A DNA stretch of 64,000 bases from Alkalihalobacillus pseudalcaliphilus (GTDB taxonomy: Bacteria > Bacillota > Bacilli > Bacillales > Bacillaceae_D): contig NZ_JAQQWS010000001.1 of NCBI RefSeq assembly GCF_028610675.1, positions 372,001 through 436,000 of the forward strand. The letters run 5' to 3'. A model generated the notes under the pieces. That model was not told where the DNA came from. It did no database searches and was given only the letters and a program-made list of their open reading frames with translations. The translations under genes were made by a program, and so were the position numbers. Shown here in pieces: positions 34,441 to 42,545 of this stretch. The first letter of the stretch is position 1; every line of letters begins with the position of its first letter.

Positions 34441-34992
34441 ATAAATTCCATATTCTTCTGAAACAGAAAACCATTCTCTTTCTAAATTTTTAAAAGCAAT
34501 AATAGAATTTTCGTAATGAACTCGAGCTGATTCAATTTGTTTGGTGTCAAAAGGATCACGCAAGTCTTCAAGAACTCTGTCCAAAATATCAAGCTCAACT
34601 AACATACTCAAATGAATTTCATGGAATGAGTTAAAAGCTTTAGGACGATCAAGATTAATTATTTCAACTGTCTCGGTGCGAATGTCGGCTAATGAATCTA
34701 AAAACAAATCAGCTGCTCGCATATCTTGTTGATTTTCAAAAAAGCCTTTATGCTTTTCTAAGTCTTCTATGACATTACTTAGATATTGACCAGTCGCATC
34801 TGCGTACAGATGTAATTCTTGTGTTGCTAACCCTTCTTTTCGATGTTTATCTTTATCACTTGCTACACCTTGAAAACCAAATGGTTTCGTATCCTTTTGA
34901 GAATCCTCAATTATTTGTGATTCTGAGTCCATTTGACAGCCTGTTGCTAATACGAATAATACGAGTAGGAAAAAAAGCCATGGTTTCTTCAC
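34438..34992 (-). CDS. Lipoprotein, unknown function
   Basis: A 184-residue lipoprotein with signal peptide MKKPWLFFLLVLFVLATGC (lipobox C19). The mature part is acidic and helical (about 60-175) with a linker near residues 22-55. No family is recognised. It converges with the YhcN-like gene and shares its terminator. Confidence 0.75.
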   Translation of the reverse strand: MKKPWLFFLLVLFVLATGCQMDSESQIIEDSQKDTKPFGFQGVASDKDKHRKEGLATQELHLYADATGQYLSNVIEDLEKHKGFFENQQDMRAADLFLDSLADIRTETVEIINLDRPKAFNSFHEIHLSMLVELDILDRVLEDLRDPFDTKQIESARVHYENSIIAFKNLEREWFSVSEEYGIY

Positions 34993-35117
34993 TACATCAT
35001 CCTCCTCATTCTAACAAAATAGATACATCTAGTATTGGAATCTTCTTGCAATCTTATGCATCAATTTTTCTGTTTCCTCATACATTGGACTATGTGAGCA
35101 GGGAGGGATTGCAGGAG

Positions 35118-35273
35118 ATGATGACTTTTTTTCTTATTTTAATTAGCTGCTTCTTTGTAGGTTTCGCTATTGTATTATTAGGTGGTAATCGAATTGCTGA
35201 AGGGATTGAGTATCGCACAGGTAAAGACGCAGATGAGATGTTAGGTGAAATTGACAAAAAAATGAACAAATGA
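35118..35273 (+). CDS. Small membrane protein, ~51 aa
   Basis: A longer frame runs antisense through the lipoprotein gene, but GGGAGGG (35101-35107) and AGGAG point to the ATG pair at 35118/35121. The product has one hydrophobic segment (FFLILISCFFVGFAIVLL) and a charged C-terminal tail ending IDKKMNK. Its function is unknown. A weak hairpin plus T-run follows. Confidence 0.6.
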   Translation: MMTFFLILISCFFVGFAIVLLGGNRIAEGIEYRTGKDADEMLGEIDKKMNK

Positions 35274-35286
35274 TGATTTCAATCAC

Positions 35287-35325
35287 TGCATGCATCGTTT
35301 TAACGGTGTCATGGCTTTTTTTTTG
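35287..35325 (+). terminator. Probable terminator after the small membrane gene
   Basis: An imperfect GCATG.../...CATGGC stem runs into nine T. Confidence 0.6.
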
Positions 35326-35444
35326 AAAAAGGAACATCTGTATTAAAACAGATTTAAAAACACTTTACTTTTATAATACAATGATCTATAATAAGTGTAT
35401 GAAAGAGACAGAAAAAAATAAAAATTCTGCTTAGGAGGGGTATC

Positions 35445-35534
35445 ATGAATAATCATGAAGAGAAAAAAACACAAACAGAGCAGGAAGAACCTACGATTTT
35501 GGAAATGATTAATGATTATTATAGTAGAAATTAG
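35445..35534 (+). CDS. Predicted 29-aa small protein
   Basis: A very short frame with a strong AGGAGGGG site (35433-35440) and ATG start, encoding an acidic peptide (MNNHEEKKTQTEQEEPT, then ILEMINDYYSRN). A GC-rich hairpin follows 9 nt after the TAG. A good ribosome site plus terminator suggests a real gene. No family is recognised. Confidence 0.55.
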   Translation: MNNHEEKKTQTEQEEPTILEMINDYYSRN

Positions 35535-35543
35535 TTGATAGCT

Positions 35544-35578
35544 GGCCTTGCTTATGACAGGCAAGGCCTAGTCATTTT
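35544..35578 (+). terminator. Hairpin after the 29-aa gene
   Basis: GGCCTTGC (35544-35551) pairs perfectly with GCAAGGCC (35561-35568); the following sequence is only moderately T-rich. Confidence 0.6.
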
Positions 35579-35591
35579 AAGGAATTTATGC

Positions 35592-35620
35592 TTGCATCGT
35601 AGAAATGACTATGCTAAAAT
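35592..35620 (+). promoter_or_regulatory. Candidate promoter and long leader of the cold-shock gene
   Basis: TTGCAT (35592-35597), 17 bp, then TAAAAT (35615-35620). This gives an untranslated leader of about 150 nt, as is typical for csp genes. Confidence 0.55.
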
Positions 35621-35775
35621 GACTTTATTCATCGTTAAAAGTTTTGAATATTTTTCACATTTTATGAGGGGCAAAGATATGGCTGTATGTTTATCGTCAT
35701 AATATGTGAAATGCCGATTTACCTGAAGTAAAGACGATGAGCATATTAAGTAATAAACAGAATGGAGTTTTTTTC

Positions 35776-35976
35776 ATGCAAACAGGAAAAGTTAAATGGT
35801 TCAATGCTGAGAAGGGTTTTGGATTCATCGAAGTTGAAGAAGGCAACGATGTATTCGTACACTTCAGTGCAATCACTGGCGAAGGATTCAAATCTTTAGA
35901 CGAAGGTCAAGCTGTTGAGTTTGAAATCGTTGAAGGTGACCGTGGTCCTCAAGCAGCTAACGTTGTTAAATTATAA
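35776..35976 (+). CDS. Cold-shock protein (CspB/CspC/CspD family)
   Basis: A 66-residue single cold-shock domain: RNP1 is KGFGFIEV and RNP2 is VFVHFSAI, with the normal ending GPQAANVVKL. It binds single-stranded RNA and DNA as a chaperone. The frame opens 39 nt upstream, but GGAG 8 nt before the ATG at 35776 and the family N terminus (MQTGKVKWFNAE) fix the start. Which of the three Bacillus paralogues it is cannot be told. Confidence 0.95.
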   Translation: MQTGKVKWFNAEKGFGFIEVEEGNDVFVHFSAITGEGFKSLDEGQAVEFEIVEGDRGPQAANVVKL

Positions 35977-35984
35977 TAATAACT

Positions 35985-36014
35985 AAAACACGATCATTTT
36001 GGTCGTGTTTTTTA
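35985..36014 (+). terminator. Terminator of the cold-shock gene
   Basis: AAAACACGA pairs with TCGTGTTTT and runs into T. Confidence 0.85.
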
Positions 36015-36073
36015 TTGAACTAAAAATAATTTCATGTACCATATTTCAATTATAAAAGAGCTAATTAAAGATC

Positions 36074-36111
36074 ATAAAAAAACCGTCCCTAGTATTATAA
36101 GGACGGTTTTG
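36074..36111 (-). terminator. Leftward terminator of the AbgT gene
   Basis: AAAACCGTCC and GGACGGTTTT form a perfect 10-bp stem; the minus strand continues with T. Confidence 0.85.
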
Positions 36112-36115
36112 CAAA

Positions 36116-37663
36116 TTAGTTATTATAATAAATGGGAGAACCTGGACCGATGTCGATACCTAACGCCATCCAAATAAACAACATAATGGTCCAAACGATC
36201 GTAAATACAATCGCATACGGAAGCATAACTGATACGAGTGTTCCAATCCCCATCTTTTTATCATACTTTTGAGCGAAAGCAATAATAATCGCAAAGTAAG
36301 GCATTAACGGAGATATGACATTAGTTGTTGAATCGGCTACACGGTAAGTTAATTGTATAAATTCAGGCGAATAATTAAATTGCATCATAATCGGAATAAA
36401 TACGGGTGCCATAATGGCCCATTTCGCCGAAGCACTACCGACAAATAGATTAATTAACATCGTAATTCCCATAAAGCCAAGTAATAAAGGAATCCCTGTT
36501 AAATTAACACTTTCTAAAAATTCAGCACCATAAACACCTAAAACAATACCCATATTCGTCTCATTAAAGAAAGCAACGAATTGACCTGCAGTGAAGGCTA
36601 GTACGATAAACATACCCATTGAGGCCATGGTATCCGTTAATTGATGAGCAACATCTTTATCACTTTTAATGTTACGCATAATCATCCCGTAAACAAGTCC
36701 AGGAATTAAGAATACGAATAAAATAAGTATACCGAGTGAGTTCATAAATGGTGATTGAATAATCGGATTGTCTCCATCACCACGCATTGGTCCCCATTCA
36801 GGTACGACAAGAAGAGAAATAACAGCGATTGTTATGAACATAGCTAGTCCTGAATAAAATAGAGCCCACTTTTCACGTTTGGTTAAATAACTTATTTTTT
36901 CTTCAGCTTCGTCTCTCGTTTTATCAGCTTGATATTTACCTAAACGAGGTTCAACGATTTTTTCTGTTACATACGTACCAGCTAATGTGATCACAAATAC
37001 GGATGCAATAAGGAAGTACCAGTTCATCGCAATATTAATATTGGCAGCATAAGCCGGATCAAATGTAGCAGCAGCTTGTCTCGTAAGTTCCCCAAGCATT
37101 GGATCTGATGCGGTTATAAAAATATTAGCCGCAAAACCACCTGATACTCCTGCGAAAGCTGCAGCCATACCTGCAAGTGGATGACGACCAATTGCAATAA
37201 ATAATAATGCCCCTAGTGGTGGTAATACGATGTAACCAGCATCTGCGGCTAAACTAGACATAATACCAGCAAATACAAGTGTAGCTGTTATTAATCTTTT
37301 TGGTACTGAAGTGACCAGGCCACGTAGGGCAGCACTTATGAGCCCACTTCTTTCAGCAACACCTATCCCAAGCATCGTCGCTAGAACAATACCTAGTGGA
37401 GCAAAGTTAATAAAGTTATTAACCATTTCCGAAACCATATAATTAATACCTTCAGCTGAAAGAAGGTTTTTAACTTGTAACACTTCTCCAGGTTCTGCAG
37501 GATTTTCAACTTGAACATTTAAACTTGATAAAATCGCAGATAAGACAATAACAATACCTGCCATAATTGCAAACAAAGTGACAGGGTGGGGAAGCTTGTT
37601 TCCAATTACCTCAACCATTGTCAAAAATCGATTAAAGAGCGATTTCTTTGCTTGTGTCTCCAT
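36116..37663 (-). CDS. AbgT family transporter
   Basis: A ~515-residue polytopic membrane protein with about 11-13 hydrophobic segments. Family hallmarks include ADAGYIVLPPLGALLF, GGFAANIFITASDPML, VGSASAKWAIMAPVFIP and YRVADSTTNVISPLMPYF. AbgT proteins import p-aminobenzoyl-glutamate or export folate-like or sulfonamide compounds; the substrate here is unknown. The ATG at 37663 is chosen because AGGAG lies 7 nt upstream, over an ATG 15 nt earlier. It stands alone with its own terminator. Confidence 0.9.
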   Translation of the reverse strand: METQAKKSLFNRFLTMVEVIGNKLPHPVTLFAIMAGIVIVLSAILSSLNVQVENPAEPGEVLQVKNLLSAEGINYMVSEMVNNFINFAPLGIVLATMLGIGVAERSGLISAALRGLVTSVPKRLITATLVFAGIMSSLAADAGYIVLPPLGALLFIAIGRHPLAGMAAAFAGVSGGFAANIFITASDPMLGELTRQAAATFDPAYAANINIAMNWYFLIASVFVITLAGTYVTEKIVEPRLGKYQADKTRDEAEEKISYLTKREKWALFYSGLAMFITIAVISLLVVPEWGPMRGDGDNPIIQSPFMNSLGILILFVFLIPGLVYGMIMRNIKSDKDVAHQLTDTMASMGMFIVLAFTAGQFVAFFNETNMGIVLGVYGAEFLESVNLTGIPLLLGFMGITMLINLFVGSASAKWAIMAPVFIPIMMQFNYSPEFIQLTYRVADSTTNVISPLMPYFAIIIAFAQKYDKKMGIGTLVSVMLPYAIVFTIVWTIMLFIWMALGIDIGPGSPIYYNN

Positions 37664-38022
37664 ACTAACACTCCTCATAACTCTTATAATTCTATAATTT
37701 TCAGACTAATATGACTTACTAGAAGACGGTTGTCTAAAATCACATGTGACCCATTGTACTATAAACTATCGCCAACAATCCTTAAAAAATGACAAAAAAA
37801 TAAAGTAATTCTTTTAGAAATTTTATAAACTATTTGACAATTGTGGAGTAGCTAACTTGAAAAAAGCAATCTACTATGTAGGATTAGGAGCTGATAATGG
37901 GAAAAACTTATTTCTTTGACGATTTAAGCGTGATTTACTGCTTTAAGATGGGGGTTAACATATAAAAAACGAGCTTGATGAACAACATCAAACTCGTTTT
38001 GAGAGGGAGTAATTGTCATTAA
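37664..38022. other. Region between the AbgT and PRC-barrel genes
   Basis: About 360 nt without a gene. It holds the leftward promoter side of the AbgT gene and the terminator of the PRC-barrel gene. Nothing else is recognised. Confidence 0.5.
37965..38001 (-). terminator. Terminator of the PRC-barrel gene
   Basis: The arms 37966-37980 and 37986-38000 form a near-perfect 15-bp stem with T-rich ends on the minus strand. Confidence 0.85.
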
Positions 38023-38835
38023 CTATTTCGTTGATTCTGACAGTTCCCAATATGGTGCCATACCATAATGACGGTAAATCAATTCTTCATTTTCTCGAGT
38101 GAATGGTTTATCATAATCAAACTCAGGTGCTTCTTCAATTAAACCTTTTTCTACGGTGACAGTTATCGTTCTGTCAAAATGAGAAATCTCACTTAACATA
38201 TCAGGTGTAATAGCAACGAGCTCTTTAGATAAGAAGCCGCCAACATCGACGATTAAATATCTAATTTTAGATGTATTATAATCGATGATACAATCAACAA
38301 GCTTGCCTACTTCGCCATTTTTTGCGTGTACATGGAATTTATTTAAGTGATCAAAGCTCTGAAGAGAAGGTTTATCTGTAGTTTGTCTTGCTTCATTTTC
38401 ATCGACACCTAAAGGTATTTGTTCATCTTTGGTTGATAACAAACCAGGTACATAGGCTTGGCGACCAACAAATGTAGGCCCTGAATTCGTAGGAATTCCA
38501 CCTGGTGCTTGTAGCCAGTAATGGTCCCAGCCATAATGGTCGTTGAGACGCTGTTCAAATGAACGGGAGAATGGTTCATGGTCAGATGGTTTTGGACTAT
38601 TTTTAATTTGTTCTTTGGTTAGATTGACAGAGACGAGTTCATCAGGGAGATTTAATTCTCCAAATGCTGCCATTCTAAGCAAGACATGCCCTCCTACAAA
38701 CCATTTTCTCGTATCGGCTACAACGTAACGTATATCAAAAGAATGACCTTCAAAAATAATGTCATCGACAGAACCTAATTCATCATCAAGTGCTTTCATT
38801 TTGAATTTTTCTAATTTACTTAATTCGATTAACAT
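38023..38835 (-). CDS. Protein with two PRC-barrel-like domains
   Basis: A 270-residue soluble protein. The N-terminal (1-75) and C-terminal (about 165-240) halves each have the PRC-barrel pattern of paired strands (IRYVVADTRKWFVGGHVLL and IRYLIVDVGGFLSKELVAI). Each barrel is followed by a P-F-T/S-R-x-x-E-x-x-Y/H-x-x-Y-G-x-x-x-Y-W motif, so the protein looks internally duplicated. Its role is unknown; PRC-barrel proteins occur in RNA-processing, photosynthetic and stress contexts. AAGGAG precedes the ATG. It is divergent from the hydrolase gene. Confidence 0.8.
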   Translation of the reverse strand: MLIELSKLEKFKMKALDDELGSVDDIIFEGHSFDIRYVVADTRKWFVGGHVLLRMAAFGELNLPDELVSVNLTKEQIKNSPKPSDHEPFSRSFEQRLNDHYGWDHYWLQAPGGIPTNSGPTFVGRQAYVPGLLSTKDEQIPLGVDENEARQTTDKPSLQSFDHLNKFHVHAKNGEVGKLVDCIIDYNTSKIRYLIVDVGGFLSKELVAITPDMLSEISHFDRTITVTVEKGLIEEAPEFDYDKPFTRENEELIYRHYGMAPYWELSESTK

Positions 38836-38942
38836 TTGAAAACAGCTCCTTTTTTAATTGAAATTAATTACTTGTTTGTTTTATACCTTTAAATGAATGA
38901 AACAAAACATTTCAAAATCTGCTCTAAAGATTATTTAATATA

Positions 38943-38969
38943 GAAAAGTAAGTAGATTACTTTACTTTT
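38943..38969. promoter_or_regulatory. Palindromic operator-like site before the MhqD-like gene
   Basis: AAGTAA-GTAGA-TTACTT (38946-38962) is a perfect 6-5-6 palindrome, and a second inverted pair AAAAGTAA/TTACTTTT overlaps it. It lies in the divergent region between the PRC-barrel and hydrolase genes and could bind a dimeric repressor; that is inference. Confidence 0.35.
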
Positions 38970-39035
38970 AGCTTTAATCATGTAGATAATAAATAAGAAG
39001 TTTTAGATTGATGTCTTAATCTATTTAGGAGGAAA

Positions 39036-39644
39036 ATGAATATGAATCATGTATTTAAAAAAGGGGATTCAAAAAAACCGACCATTGTTTTATTACATGG
39101 AACGGGAGGCAATGAACACGACCTCTTACCGATTGCCGAGATGATTGATCCTGAAGCAAGTGTATTAGGTGTTCGAGGTAATGTATTAGAAAATGGGATG
39201 CCTCGATTCTTTAAACGATTAGCCGAGGGGGTTTTTGATGAAGAGGATTTAAAATTCCGTACCAAGGAGTTATATGATTATCTGGACAAAGCCTCAAAAG
39301 AGTATGGCTTCGACCGAGAAAAAATCATTGCTGTGGGATATTCAAATGGAGCTAATATTGCTGCAAGCTTAATGTATCATTACCAAGACGCTTTTCAAGG
39401 AGCGATTTTATTCCACGCCATGGTTCCATTAAAAGATATTACTTTACCTACATTAATAAATAAGCATGTTTTTATTGGAGCGGGAGAAAGGGATCCGATT
39501 ATCCCAATGGACAATACCAAGCATTTAATAGCAGATTTAAAACAAGCAGGGGCAACCGTCGAAGAGTTTTGGACAGGTGGCGGGCATCAATTAACAAGAG
39601 AAGAAGTCGATGCAGCCAGACATTGGTACAACCAGTTAACGTAG
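39036..39644 (+). CDS. Alpha/beta hydrolase, carboxylesterase/phospholipase family (MhqD-like)
   Basis: A 202-residue cytoplasmic hydrolase with oxyanion motif LLHGTGGNEHDL, nucleophile elbow GYSNGANIA, acid in GERDPIIP and histidine in GGHQLTREE. It resembles Bacillus MhqD/YodD esterases, which MhqR controls in response to quinones. No MhqR-type operator consensus is evident. AGGAGG is upstream of the ATG; the gene is monocistronic. Confidence 0.85.
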   Translation: MNMNHVFKKGDSKKPTIVLLHGTGGNEHDLLPIAEMIDPEASVLGVRGNVLENGMPRFFKRLAEGVFDEEDLKFRTKELYDYLDKASKEYGFDREKIIAVGYSNGANIAASLMYHYQDAFQGAILFHAMVPLKDITLPTLINKHVFIGAGERDPIIPMDNTKHLIADLKQAGATVEEFWTGGGHQLTREEVDAARHWYNQLT

Positions 39645-39659
39645 ATTAAACATGTAGCA

Positions 39660-39850
39660 AGACATGCGGAGACTCCTATGGGACGTAGTGGCGACTGTTC
39701 AAACTGTTGGCCCGTTTACAACTCGATCACCAGTAGGAGTCGGTCTGAACAAACAGGGAGCACTGTCCTACTAAGGTCATTGATCGCGAGATGGATGACG
39801 AGCTAACTTCAAGGCACACCCTACCGCCCATAAGTAACTTTCATATAAAA
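39660..39850 (+). repeat. C 5' fragment fused to a B dispersed repeat
   Basis: ATGCGGAGACTCC...GGGACGTAG is the 5' part of a C element. It runs straight into a full B module (39687-39850: AGTGGCGACTGTTCAAAC to CTTTCATATAAAA). The B start shares AGTGGCGA with the C sequence at 48737, which may be the recombination point. Confidence 0.82.
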
Positions 39851-39927
39851 GACAAGTTATTACCTCATTAAAAGGTAGCGCTAACTTGTCTTTTTTTGTG
39901 TTAAAATATGGGTGGAGGGGGTTAATG

Positions 39928-41970
39928 ATGAAACAGATAAAGAATTTAATCATGTGGAGTTTTTTAGCACTACTACTCATTGCATGTAGTGAAGCAGATC
40001 CTAATGTTGATGAAAAAGCGCACCAATTCGCAGAAGACTATGAAAATGGAAAATATGAAGACATCTATCATTATTTGTCTGAAGAAGTACATAATCAAAT
40101 TTCCAAAGAAGATTTTGCTATATGGCACGAAGAGATTGATGAAAATATGAATGCAACAAATCGAACTTTATCCTTAGAAAAGGTTGAAGTAGCCGAGGGA
40201 GAAGAAGTACCTGAAAACGAGCAATATTTTTTATATGAAATACAAGTAGAAACACCATTAGGTTCGATTACAAATGACGGTCGTATTTTATTTGAATTAA
40301 TAGAACCAGAAGATGGTGATAAAGAATGGAAGGTTCACTGGTCTCCGGGCTTATTACTTCCTCAAATTGACTATGGAGAAAGTGTAAAAATTGAAAGCTC
40401 ACAACCGATTCGTGGTGAAATTCATGATCGAAATGGGGAAGCTCTTGCATTAAATGGTTCCGTCTTGGAAGTTGCAATGGTTCAAGGCAGATTAGACGAA
40501 CACGATTCTAAAGAAGAAATGTATGAATTAGCGGTAGAATTATTAGGTGTAACTGAGGAATATATCGATGCGCAAATGAGTCAATCATGGGTTCGTGAGG
40601 ATATGATTGTGCCAATTAAAACACTTGTTTACACGGGTAACGAAGAGTTGATGGAAACGTTACAAGAAGTTAGTCACAAAGGTTTAACTTTTCGAGAGGT
40701 TAATGGACGAGTTTACCCATTTGGAGAAGCAGCAGCTCATTTAACTGGTTTTACAGGTCCGATTTTTGCAGAGGAATTAGAGGAAAAAAGCAAAGAAGGT
40801 TACACTGCTCAATCACAGCTTGGAAAAAGTGGTTTAGAGCAGATTTTCGAAAATGAATTACGTGGAGAACTAGGTGGAAAAGTTGTTATTACTAGTGCAG
40901 ATGGTGAAGAAAAGGATGTATTAATTAGTCGTGAGCCAGTTGATGGACAAAACTTAAGCTTAACGATTGATATGAATGTACAATTAGAAGCCTTTTCACA
41001 GTTACAAAATGAGCAAGGATTAAATGTAACAATGAATCCACAAAGTGGTGAAGTATTGGCACTTGTGAGCATGCCAACTTATGATCCGAATGAAATGGTT
41101 GTGAATTATAGTGAGGCTTACCAACAGTACTCGGATATGGAAGGTCATGTTTTTTTATCAAAGTTTAATCAAAAATTTATCCCCGGATCGACAATTAAAC
41201 CGATAACAGCAGCCATTGCATTAGAAAATGGTTGGGATCCTTCCAAGAAAGTTGATGTGCCGGAATCGAATCGTTGGCAAAAGGATAGCTCGTGGGGAGA
41301 TCATTATATAACGAGAGTATCTGGCATTCCTTTAACGTCACTTAATTTAAATGAAGCGATGCTTTTTTCTGATAATATCTATTTTGCACAATTAGCACTT
41401 GATACAGGTGGTTCAGCTATCTCTGAAGGACTTGATGCTTTTGGTTTTAACGAAGTACTACCGTTTGAAACGATTCTTGCTGAGTCGACCTTTGTTAATG
41501 ATGGTCATTTAGAACGCGAAGCTTTATTAGCAGATACCGGATATGGTCAGGGTGAATTATTAGTGAACCCACTACACTTAGCGTCCATGTTTACTGCCTT
41601 TCTTCATGAAGGAAATATGATTCAACCAACTATTTTAATGGGGGAATCTAACAGCACTTTTTGGAAAGAAGCGGTTGTTTCACCTGAGACAGCTGCGATA
41701 GTTAAAGAAAGTATTCATGAAGCTATTCAAAATGAACAAGCAACAGGTCGTGTTGCCAACGTTAGCGGTTTAAATTTAGCTGGTAAAACAGGGACTGCAG
41801 AGCATAAAGTAAGTCAAGATGAAGAGGGTGAAGAAACTGGCTGGTTTGTCGTTTTTAACGACGGTACCCCTGAAATTTTATCTTTAGTGATGCTAGAGCA
41901 TGTTGAAAACCGTGGTGGAAGTGGACTAGCCGCGCAAAAAGTTAAAAATATCATTGAATCTGTTAATTAA
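39928..41970 (+). CDS. pbpC: MecA-type class B penicillin-binding protein (PBP3-like lipoprotein)
   Basis: A ~680-residue lipoprotein transpeptidase. The signal peptide ends at C20 (LIAC). An NTF2-like MecA_N domain (about 22-140) and a dimerisation domain precede the transpeptidase domain, with S421-TIK in IPGSTIKPITAA, SDN 481-483 and KTGTAEH near 622. This is the PBP3/PbpC architecture of B. subtilis, related to staphylococcal PBP2a. Two adjacent ATGs occur; GGAGG suits the second. A strong terminator follows. Confidence 0.9.
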   Translation: MKQIKNLIMWSFLALLLIACSEADPNVDEKAHQFAEDYENGKYEDIYHYLSEEVHNQISKEDFAIWHEEIDENMNATNRTLSLEKVEVAEGEEVPENEQYFLYEIQVETPLGSITNDGRILFELIEPEDGDKEWKVHWSPGLLLPQIDYGESVKIESSQPIRGEIHDRNGEALALNGSVLEVAMVQGRLDEHDSKEEMYELAVELLGVTEEYIDAQMSQSWVREDMIVPIKTLVYTGNEELMETLQEVSHKGLTFREVNGRVYPFGEAAAHLTGFTGPIFAEELEEKSKEGYTAQSQLGKSGLEQIFENELRGELGGKVVITSADGEEKDVLISREPVDGQNLSLTIDMNVQLEAFSQLQNEQGLNVTMNPQSGEVLALVSMPTYDPNEMVVNYSEAYQQYSDMEGHVFLSKFNQKFIPGSTIKPITAAIALENGWDPSKKVDVPESNRWQKDSSWGDHYITRVSGIPLTSLNLNEAMLFSDNIYFAQLALDTGGSAISEGLDAFGFNEVLPFETILAESTFVNDGHLEREALLADTGYGQGELLVNPLHLASMFTAFLHEGNMIQPTILMGESNSTFWKEAVVSPETAAIVKESIHEAIQNEQATGRVANVSGLNLAGKTGTAEHKVSQDEEGEETGWFVVFNDGTPEILSLVMLEHVENRGGSGLAAQKVKNIIESVN

Positions 41971-41992
41971 TATTTTCATAAAAAAGAACGAA

Positions 41993-42044
41993 AAAAAGCT
42001 TGTCGTAAAAGGTGACCAGTCACGAAGAAACGACAAGCTTTTTC
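41993..42044 (+). terminator. Terminator of the PBP3-like gene
   Basis: A perfect 14-bp stem (41993-42006 with 42030-42043) with a long loop runs into T. Confidence 0.85.
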
Positions 42045-42149
42045 TATGGAAAGAAAAAAATAAAGATGCAAAACCAAATTGAGAATATCGTTCCAGCAAT
42101 TAGGAAGACAAATATTAAATGATCTGAAGAGCTAATTTTTAAAAGTGTA

Positions 42150-42398
42150 ATCTTCACTTTCATCTTTGTTGGTGGCTCTTCATTCACTGTGTTTTGTTAT
42201 TATTTTTTATGAATGTCATAAGTACTTGAGAATGAGAAGTCGCCGAGCGGAAGAAAATATGTGGAGACTCCCGTGGGACGTTGTGGCAGAGCTGAGATCC
42301 GCTGGTGGCACTGATTAGCTCAGCGCCACTCCACAGGACGCGGAGCATAATTTTCGGTAGCGACGAGCAGCGCTACATGTTCGCACTAACTTACAAAA
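42150..42398 (+). repeat. Inverted D and full C dispersed repeats
   Basis: About 42150-42200 is an inverted D (CACTTTCATCTTTGTTGGTG). 42248-42398 is the most complete C copy: outer arms GAAAATATG and CATAATTTTC, hairpin GGAGACTCCC, nested stem GCTGAGATCC/GCTCAGCGCC, then CATGTTCGCACTAACTT. It occupies most of the gap (41971-42545) between pbpC and the next operon. Confidence 0.85.
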
Positions 42399-42414
42399 AA
42401 AATTTTGAAAAAAG

Positions 42415-42441
42415 TGAAGTGATTTTCTTTTTGGTGTCGTC
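42415..42441 (+). promoter_or_regulatory. Candidate ECF-sigma promoter of the VWA/MoxR gene cluster
   Basis: TGAAGT (42415-42420), a 17-bp T-rich spacer and CGTC (42438-42441) resemble sigma-M/X/V-type promoters (TGAAAC-N16/17-CGTC), but the last two bases of the -35 differ. No good sigma-A promoter is seen nearby. Confidence 0.3.
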
Positions 42442-42545
42442 TAATAAGTAAAAGGAAAAATGAAAGAGCTTTTCAAATAACATTATGAAAATTATGGTAT
42501 ATTTAGATGGTTATAGAAAAGCGAGCTAAAGGGGGAGAGATAGAA

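Noticed and set aside
34821..35117. N-terminal extension of the 51-aa membrane gene
   Set aside because: It is antisense to the lipoprotein gene and its upstream region; the strong ribosome site lies just before 35118.
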